In this document: positions 16,094 to 20,389 of the stretch, in pieces
Numbering within the stretch: position 1 is the first letter of the stretch
How the letters are laid out: the number at the start of each line of letters is the position of its first letter
NCBI RefSeq assembly: GCF_020539865.1
Contig: NZ_JAJBQV010000034.1
Coordinates: 1-20,389, forward strand
From: Megasphaera elsdenii
Lineage (GTDB): Bacteria; Bacillota; Negativicutes; Veillonellales; Megasphaeraceae
DNA length: 20,389 nucleotides
Direction: 5' to 3'
The notes under the pieces: model-generated
Databases searched by the model: none
Told to the model about the DNA's origin: nothing
The model's input: the letters and a program-made list of their open reading frames with translations, nothing else
Made by a program: the position numbers and the translations under genes

Positions 16094-16200
16094 AGGGCTA
16101 GCACACGCCAATGGTTTGTAGGGGCCCACACGTGCCAATAATCTGTAGGAGCTCGCACATGCCAATGATTTATATGAGCCCGCACGTGGCGAGCCCGTCA
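16094..16200. repeat. Four degenerate 27-bp tandem repeats
   Basis: Units begin at 16094 (26 bp), 16120, 16147 and 16174 (27 bp each). The shared frame is AGGRGCYCRCACRTGCCAAT followed by RATTTRT. The fourth unit diverges after GCACGTG and ends GGCGAGCCCGTC. Units two to four contain CACRTG cores that are nearly palindromic. A related single copy lies at 8114-8140. There are no unique spacers, so it is not CRISPR. The repeat begins 2 nt after the ATPase stop. Confidence 0.75.
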
Positions 16201-16257
16201 GGTATATGTACGATGTCTGTGAACTGATTTGCGTGAACGACCTACAAGCAACGTAAC

Positions 16258-16292
16258 AAGAGGCTGTCCTTAATCCGACAGCCTCTTTTTTT
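16258..16292 (+). terminator. Terminator after the P1B ATPase
   Basis: AGAGGCTGTC (16259-16268) pairs with GACAGCCTCT (16277-16286) around an 8-nt loop and is followed by a T run and a second T-rich stretch. It separates the metal-ATPase locus from the feo promoter. The stem core is shared with the terminators at 179 and 12997. Confidence 0.92.
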
Positions 16293-16311
16293 CTTTTTTT
16301 ACAAATGAATT

Positions 16312-16328
16312 TCAATAGCAACTATTGA
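16312..16328 (+). promoter_or_regulatory. Perfect inverted repeat over the feo -35 box
   Basis: TCAATAG, the 3-nt spacer CAA and CTATTGA form a perfect 7-bp inverted repeat. Its right arm overlaps the TTGACA at 16325-16330. The position suits an operator for a dimeric regulator. Which regulator is unknown. Confidence 0.5.
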
Positions 16329-16353
16329 CATAGTATGTGAAAAAATATATAAT
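16325..16353 (+). promoter_or_regulatory. Consensus promoter of the feo operon
   Basis: TTGACA (16325-16330) and TATAAT (16348-16353) are both perfect and 17 bp apart. Transcription should start near 16360, inside the Fur box, and yields a leader of about 75 nt before the first gene. Confidence 0.88.
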
Positions 16354-16359
16354 GTTTTT

Positions 16360-16378
16360 GGTAATGAAATGTATTATC
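16360..16378 (+). promoter_or_regulatory. Fur box of the feo operon
   Basis: GGTAATGAAATGTATTATC matches GATAATGATAATCATTATC at 14 of 19 positions, including both outer hexamer halves almost completely. It covers the expected transcription start, a normal place for Fur repression under iron sufficiency, and precedes genes that are classic Fur targets. Confidence 0.65.
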
Positions 16379-16436
16379 ATAAACGGAAGGGATGTGTGAG
16401 TATTATTTACGGAGCTAATTGAAAGGAGCGATGTAA

Positions 16437-16727
16437 ATGAGTGTCGTCATCGTAGGTGGAAATGATTGTATGGTATGTCGCTATAAGCGTATTTGCAAAG
16501 AGTACGATTATAAGGCAAAAGTGTTTACACAGGTACCTAGCGATTTCAAATCGAAAATCGGATCGCCAGACCTGGTCGTGTTATTTACCAGCACCGTGAG
16601 CCACAGTATGGTCCGCTGTGCCATTAAGGAAGCGCAGCGCAAGAACGTCGAAGTCGTCCGTTCCCATACGAGCAGCTCGAACGCGCTGAAAAACATATTA
16701 GCCTCCCGGACGGAAGAAGCCGTCTGA
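16437..16727 (+). CDS. DUF2325 protein with clustered cysteines
   Basis: The 96-residue product fits the DUF2325 family: VVIVGGN at the start, PDLVVLFTSTVSHSMV in the middle (with the family's conserved Ser-His), and a final SHTSSSNALKNIL. Near the N-terminus it has DCMVCRYKRIC, a CxxC with a third Cys five residues on, which could bind iron or a cluster. AAAGGAG precedes the ATG at 16437. It is the first gene of the feo transcript, 22 nt before feoA. The family's biochemical role is not known to me. A part in iron sensing or Feo assembly, like the Cys-containing FeoC of other bacteria, is inference from position. Confidence 0.8.
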   Translation: MSVVIVGGNDCMVCRYKRICKEYDYKAKVFTQVPSDFKSKIGSPDLVVLFTSTVSHSMVRCAIKEAQRKNVEVVRSHTSSSNALKNILASRTEEAV

Positions 16728-16749
16728 AGGTAAAAAAGGGGAGTTAGTC

Positions 16750-16986
16750 ATGAAAATTGTTTCATTAGCCGACATGAAAGTCGGCCAGTCGGGCGTCGTC
16801 GAAACCCTGAAGGGACGAGGAAATATCCAGCACCGTCTCGTCGACATGGGCGTCGTCAAGGGCTCGCACATTTCTGTCTTCAAAAAGGCCCCGCTTGGAG
16901 ACCCTATTGAAGTAAAAGTCAAAGGGTGCGCACTGGCATTACGCATGAATGAAGCAGCGATGATTTCTGTCGCTGTTGAATCATAA
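16750..16986 (+). CDS. feoA: Ferrous iron transport protein FeoA
   Basis: FeoA is a small cytoplasmic SH3-like protein that supports FeoB. The 78-residue product shows the family pattern: SLADMKVGQSGVVETLKG, then HRLVDMGVVKGSHISVFKKA, PLGDPIEVKVKGCALALRMNEA and MISV. GGGGAG lies ahead of the ATG. It starts 22 nt after the DUF2325 gene and ends 17 nt before feoB, within the Fur-controlled unit. Length is normal. Confidence 0.95.
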   Translation: MKIVSLADMKVGQSGVVETLKGRGNIQHRLVDMGVVKGSHISVFKKAPLGDPIEVKVKGCALALRMNEAAMISVAVES

Positions 16987-17003
16987 AGGGGGTTATAGTA
17001 GTC

Positions 17004-19436
17004 ATGGAAAATGCAGCAAAAATCAAGATTGCCCTGGCCGGCAATCCGAACTGCGGTAAAACGACGATTTTTAACAATATTACCGGCGCAAAACAGCACG
17101 TCGGCAACTATCCTGGCGTTACTGTCGAAAAGAAAGAAGGCCATCGTACCTTCAACGGCAAAGATTTGCTCTTCGTCGACCTGCCTGGCACATACAGCCT
17201 GACGGCACGGTCCCTGGACGAAGTCGTCGCCCGTAACGTCATTATCAATGAAAAACCGGATATCATCGTCAACGTCCTCGATGCGTCCAACTTGGAACGT
17301 AACTTGTACTTGGCAGCACAGCTCGTCGAACTGGGCCGGCCTATGGTCATCGCTTTGAACATGATGGACATTGCAGACCGCATGGGCATCAAAATCGACT
17401 TGAAGAAACTAGGGAAGCAGCTCGGTGCCGTTGTCGTGCCCCTCGTCGGCAGCAAGAACATCGGTACGAAAGAATTGCTCGATGCCATTTCCGGTACGCA
17501 GACGCAGAACCTGGTCAATGCTAAAGTCGATTACGGTCCGGACGTCGAACCGGCCATTGCCAATTTGACAGACGCCATCGAAAAAATGGGCATCATCAAG
17601 TATCCGGTCCGCTGGCTGGCTGTCAAGCTCTTGGAAAATGACTCCGACGCTATTGCGAAAGTCCGCGCTATGGAAGGGACTAATTCCATCCTGGCCCTGG
17701 CTTCGACGCTGCGTGATTCCTTGGCTAACAAGATTGATTTGGACTTCTATTTCGCTCAATGTCGATATCAGTTCGCAACGGATGCATTTAATAAATCGAT
17801 TATCAATGTCGGTTCGAGCGACTCCTTGTCCGATAAGATCGACAGTGTCTTGACTCATCGCTATTTAGGGATTCCTATTTTCCTGGCCCTCATGTGGCTC
17901 ATGTTCGTCGTCGTCATCAACGTTGGCGCTTACCCGCAGGGATGGCTCGATACGGGCTTTTCCATGCTCGGCGACTGGTGCAGTGATGTCATCGAAGATG
18001 ACCAGCTCCGGTCCCTCGTCGTCGACGGCGTCATCGGCGGTGTCGGTTCCGTTCTTTCTTTCGTTCCCCTTATTGTTCTCTTGTATTTATTCATCAGCCT
18101 TCTCGAAGATACGGGGTATATGGCCCGTGCTGCTTTCCTTATCGACCGCGCTATGCGCGCCTTGGGGTTGCACGGCAAGTCCTTTATCCCGATGATCCTC
18201 GGCTTTGGTTGCAACGTACCGGGTATCATGGCTGCTCGTACCTTGGACAATGAAAAAGACCGTCTGGTTACGATCTTAGCTTGCCCGTTCATGAGCTGCG
18301 GTGCCCGCCTGCCGGTATATACCTTGCTCATTGCCGCCTTCTTCGGTGCTTCCGGTCACGGTGGTACGGTCCTCTTCGGGGTCTACCTCTTAGGCATCAT
18401 CATTTCTGTTTGCGTCGCCTTGGTCCTCCGTCATACGACGTTCAAAGGGGAACAGGAACCGTTCGTCATGGAAATGCCGCCGTACCATATTCCGACCTTG
18501 AAAGGCGTACTCATGCACATGTGGGAACGCACGGTCTTGTACCTCAAGAAAGCTGGTACGTTCATCCTCGGCGCATCTATCCTCGTCTGGTTCCTCACGG
18601 CATATCCGATGGATGTCGACTACTCTCAGGACTTCGATGCGGCAAAAGATCAGGTCACTGCTGAAATGGAACAGAAACAGGCTGACATCCTCCAGTCTTA
18701 TGGCCTCAGCGCTATCGAAGACAACGATGAATTGAATACGATGTATGAATCCATGGTTGCCGCTGCCGATGAAGCTGCTGACGAAGAAGATGAAGACGAA
18801 GCCGATACGGGCAACGCCTTGAACCCGGCTGCTGCTTTGAGCTCCGTTGAAGACCAGGTCAAAAATTCCGAAGAAGAAGACAACCTGTTCATGGGCAAAT
18901 ACCCACAGAGCTTCGCCGATCTCCAGGAACAGAATCCGGCCGTCTTCGCTCAGGCTCTGCCTCTCTTCGATGCCAAAGCCGATGCAGACGACGAATCGTC
19001 TAAACTCGATGACCAGCAGACTGCTGAAAAATTGCAGCAGTCCTATGCAGCCCGTCTTGGTAAATTTGTAGAACCGGTCATTGCACCGCTTGGCTTTGAC
19101 TGGAAAATTGGCGTAGGCCTTATCGCCTGCACAGCAGCTAAAGAAGTCATGGTCTCCACGTTGGGTACCATTTACAGTGTTGGCGGTGACGATACACACG
19201 AATCGGGCATCGTCGCTTACCTCCGAGATGACCCGGACTTCAACCAGGCCGTTGCTCTCTCGCTCATGGTATTCACCTTGCTCTACATGCCTTGCGTAGC
19301 TGCTATGGCTGTTATCAAACGTGAAACTGGCTCGTGGAAAATGCTTCTCGCCTGCGACGCTATGTGCCTCGTCCTCTCGTATGTCTTAGCTTTCATCACG
19401 TATCACCTGGCTCTCATGGCCGGTCTCGGTGCGTAA
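17004..19436 (+). CDS. feoB: Ferrous iron transporter FeoB
   Basis: FeoB imports Fe2+ across the inner membrane, driven by its N-terminal GTPase. The 810-residue protein has G1 GNPNCGKT (13-20), the G2-region HVGNYPGVTVE, G3 DLPG (58-61) and G4 NMMD (118-121). A helical stalk follows, then the membrane part with GFGCNVPGIMAARTL, LACPFMSCGARLPVY and LYMPCVAAMAVI, typical gate and core motifs. Between about 536 and 678 it carries a long, acidic, helix-prone insert (for example ADEEDEDEAD) before SYAARLGKFVEPVIAPLGFDWK. This is larger than the loop I expect there and explains the size above the usual 650-770 residues. AAAGGGGG precedes the ATG. Confidence 0.97.
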   Translation: MENAAKIKIALAGNPNCGKTTIFNNITGAKQHVGNYPGVTVEKKEGHRTFNGKDLLFVDLPGTYSLTARSLDEVVARNVIINEKPDIIVNVLDASNLERNLYLAAQLVELGRPMVIALNMMDIADRMGIKIDLKKLGKQLGAVVVPLVGSKNIGTKELLDAISGTQTQNLVNAKVDYGPDVEPAIANLTDAIEKMGIIKYPVRWLAVKLLENDSDAIAKVRAMEGTNSILALASTLRDSLANKIDLDFYFAQCRYQFATDAFNKSIINVGSSDSLSDKIDSVLTHRYLGIPIFLALMWLMFVVVINVGAYPQGWLDTGFSMLGDWCSDVIEDDQLRSLVVDGVIGGVGSVLSFVPLIVLLYLFISLLEDTGYMARAAFLIDRAMRALGLHGKSFIPMILGFGCNVPGIMAARTLDNEKDRLVTILACPFMSCGARLPVYTLLIAAFFGASGHGGTVLFGVYLLGIIISVCVALVLRHTTFKGEQEPFVMEMPPYHIPTLKGVLMHMWERTVLYLKKAGTFILGASILVWFLTAYPMDVDYSQDFDAAKDQVTAEMEQKQADILQSYGLSAIEDNDELNTMYESMVAAADEAADEEDEDEADTGNALNPAAALSSVEDQVKNSEEEDNLFMGKYPQSFADLQEQNPAVFAQALPLFDAKADADDESSKLDDQQTAEKLQQSYAARLGKFVEPVIAPLGFDWKIGVGLIACTAAKEVMVSTLGTIYSVGGDDTHESGIVAYLRDDPDFNQAVALSLMVFTLLYMPCVAAMAVIKRETGSWKMLLACDAMCLVLSYVLAFITYHLALMAGLGA

Positions 19437-19474
19437 CCTTGAAAGAAACTCTCTCATAACATATAATGTATTAG

Positions 19475-19530
19475 GGGCCGCCCAAAGGGCGGTCCGCTGA
19501 GGCCCAAAGGGCGCCGGAGCGGTTTATTTA
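19475..19530 (+). terminator. Paired GC-rich hairpins after feoB
   Basis: Hairpin one pairs GGGCCGCCC (19475-19483) with GGGCGGTCC (19487-19495) around AAA. A second structure pairs CCGCT (19494-19498) with AGCGG (19518-19522) around an inner GCCC-AAA-GGGC and is followed by TTTATTTA. The two overlap by 2 nt and so may compete. They could attenuate transcription between feoB and the small Cys-rich gene, or protect the feoB mRNA end. Confidence 0.5.
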
Positions 19531-19555
19531 TCATCTCTGCAAAGGAGGTATATCT

Positions 19556-19741
19556 ATGAGTCCTGCAACCATTATCGTCGCTATCGTCGTCATTATCGCC
19601 GTAGCGTACTTCATTCACCATATCCGCGGCTTGTTCAACGGGACGGCCAGCTGTTGCAGCAACTGCTCAGGCAGCTGCTCATCCAGCAGCAAAAACAAAA
19701 AAGGGGGCAACTCGAAACTGCCTCCGTGCTGCCAGAAATAG
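19556..19741 (+). CDS. FeoB-associated Cys-rich membrane protein
   Basis: This 61-residue protein has one N-terminal membrane helix (ATIIVAIVVIIAVAYFI, about residues 4-20). A short tail is packed with cysteines: CCSNCSGSC, then a Ser/Lys linker and a final PPCCQK, seven Cys in all. That is the form of the FeoB_associated family, found after feoB in many Firmicutes and presumed to bind or hand over iron. A strong AAAGGAGG precedes the ATG at 19556. It lies 119 nt after feoB beyond a hairpin pair, so its level may differ from feoB. The membrane-plus-Cys architecture and location make the call secure. Confidence 0.9.
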   Translation: MSPATIIVAIVVIIAVAYFIHHIRGLFNGTASCCSNCSGSCSSSSKNKKGGNSKLPPCCQK

Positions 19742-19753
19742 CATAAGAAGGGG

Positions 19754-19800
19754 CTGTAACAAAATGAGCTTTTTAGCTCATTTTGTTGCAGTCTTCTTTC
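19754..19800 (+). terminator. 17-bp hairpin ending the feo locus, possible IS boundary
   Basis: 19754-19770 pairs with 19775-19791 over 17 bp (one G-T pair) around a TTTT loop, followed by TCTTCTTTCTTT. It can end the feo transcript. The sequence GGGCTGTAACAAAATGAG also looks like the terminal repeat of an IS1182-type element, whose transposase ends about 150 bp to the right, so the hairpin may be the IS end. Confidence 0.7.
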
Positions 19801-19818
19801 TTTCCCATAACTAACACA

Positions 19819-19867
19819 ATAGCTGGCATTTTTCATTTTCGCGAAAAATGCCAGCTATCTGTTTTTA
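19819..19867 (+). terminator. 16-bp hairpin with T run
   Basis: ATAGCTGGCATTTTTC (19819-19834) pairs perfectly with GAAAAATGCCAGCTAT (19843-19858), has an 8-nt loop, and is followed by CTGTTTTT on the plus strand. On the minus strand no T run follows, so it works best for plus-strand transcription, which would shield the transposase region from read-through. Confidence 0.6.
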
Positions 19868-19903
19868 GGCGCACTTTAATAAGCCTTGCTGTTTTTTCTT
19901 TTT

Positions 19904-20389
19904 TTAGCAAGCTACTGTATGTGTTTCTTCTTTTTCTAAATAGTGTTGTTGTAATCGGTCCGTATCCCGGCGACTTCGGTATTTCCTCAGATTAAAGCCG
20001 AATGCCATGAACAACAGTTCCTTTTCTACATTTTCTTTTCCCTTATGTCTCACTCGGCGGTATTCGTAGTTTCTCTTTACTGTTCCAAACGCTCCTTCTA
20101 TCTGGATGGACCGATTGATCCGCAACTGTATTCCTTTTTTACTATGAATAAAATCGTAATCTTTGTCTAATAGGGATTGGTAGTAGGGATTGTACTGTAT
20201 CATCTTGTTCTGCTTTGGTTTCTTTCCCGTCCGGGTCGGCTGGCATTGACTCCGTTTTCCACAATACTGACAGTTTTCACATTGGTAGATTCGCATCGTT
20301 CGTTCGTATCCGCTGGTCTTATCGCGCTGCTTTGTTTCCGTTATGAAATGCAGCTTCCTTCCTTTGGCACAGGTATAGGTATCGCTGTC
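19904..20389 (-). CDS. IS1182-type transposase, C-terminal part (cut by window end)
   Basis: The frame is open from the window edge to TAA (19906-19904), giving the last 161 residues. Visible are SDTYTCAKGRKLHFI, a Cys-rich patch (YQCENCQYCGKRSQC), and RSIQIEGAFGTVKRNYEYRR, which carries the final catalytic Glu region of the DDE site in IS1182-like transposases. The end is ELLFMAFGFNLRKY. The N-terminal half, with the other two acidic residues, lies beyond 20389, so intactness cannot be judged. The base composition is more AT-rich and codon use differs from neighbouring genes, as expected for a mobile element inserted downstream of the feo operon. Confidence 0.85.
   Translation of the reverse strand, partial: DSDTYTCAKGRKLHFITETKQRDKTSGYERTMRIYQCENCQYCGKRSQCQPTRTGKKPKQNKMIQYNPYYQSLLDKDYDFIHSKKGIQLRINRSIQIEGAFGTVKRNYEYRRVRHKGKENVEKELLFMAFGFNLRKYRSRRDTDRLQQHYLEKEETHTVAC

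Noticed and set aside
15976..16185. Minus-strand frame encoding a repeated nine-residue peptide (NHWRV/NHWHV-like)
   Set aside because: The periodic peptide comes from the 27-bp DNA repeats, whose period is a multiple of three. There is no ribosome site, and it overlaps the end of the ATPase gene antisense.
16094..16200. CRISPR array
   Set aside because: The repeats are directly adjacent and degenerate, with no unique spacers, and no cas genes are present.

Overview
This 20.4 kb window is bacterial chromosome with moderately high GC, dense genes and consensus sigma-A-type promoters. The gene order hrcA-grpE-dnaK-dnaJ-prmA-rsmE-mtaB is the Firmicutes arrangement. Together with a WaaP/InaA-like kinase and the style of the Feo and metal-ATPase loci, it suggests a member of the Negativicutes, probably Megasphaera or a close relative. 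The taxon is inferred from gene content and sequence character, not from a search.

Positions 1-330: a decayed right end of an IS200/IS605-type element (TnpB tail plus end hairpin), a terminator, then an extended -10 promoter with a CIRCE operator. Positions 340-8673: one heat-shock and RNA-modification operon, hrcA-grpE-dnaK-dnaJ-prmA-rsmE-mtaB-HIT protein, closed by a 42-residue single-helix membrane protein that overlaps the HIT gene by ATGA. A terminator follows. Positions 8739-11758: yraN-comM-dprA, a DNA-uptake/recombination set in which dprA is split by one in-frame TAA. A convergent kinase-like gene (11753-12472, minus strand) shares the palindromic stop TTATAA with dprA, and its terminator lies inside the dprA coding sequence.

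Positions 12671-16292: the most interesting locus. A strong promoter with a Fur-like box drives a 72-residue membrane-anchored protein. A terminator follows, then two small HMA-like proteins without CxxC and a 697-residue P1B-like ATPase whose CPC metal-site motif is replaced by FSC. This layout resembles the ferrosome (fez) clusters, which build iron-storage organelles. Positions 16312-19741: an iron-uptake operon with a consensus promoter and a good Fur box: a DUF2325 protein with clustered cysteines, feoA, feoB with an unusually long acidic insert, and a FeoB-associated Cys-rich membrane protein. The two loci are adjacent and share promoter architecture, so they may form one iron island for import and compartmental storage.

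Positions 19742-20389: two strong hairpins, then the 3' end of an IS1182-type transposase on the minus strand, cut by the window edge. Degenerate 27-bp repeats lie at 16094-16200, with a related single copy at 8114-8140. I saw no tRNA, rRNA or CRISPR array.
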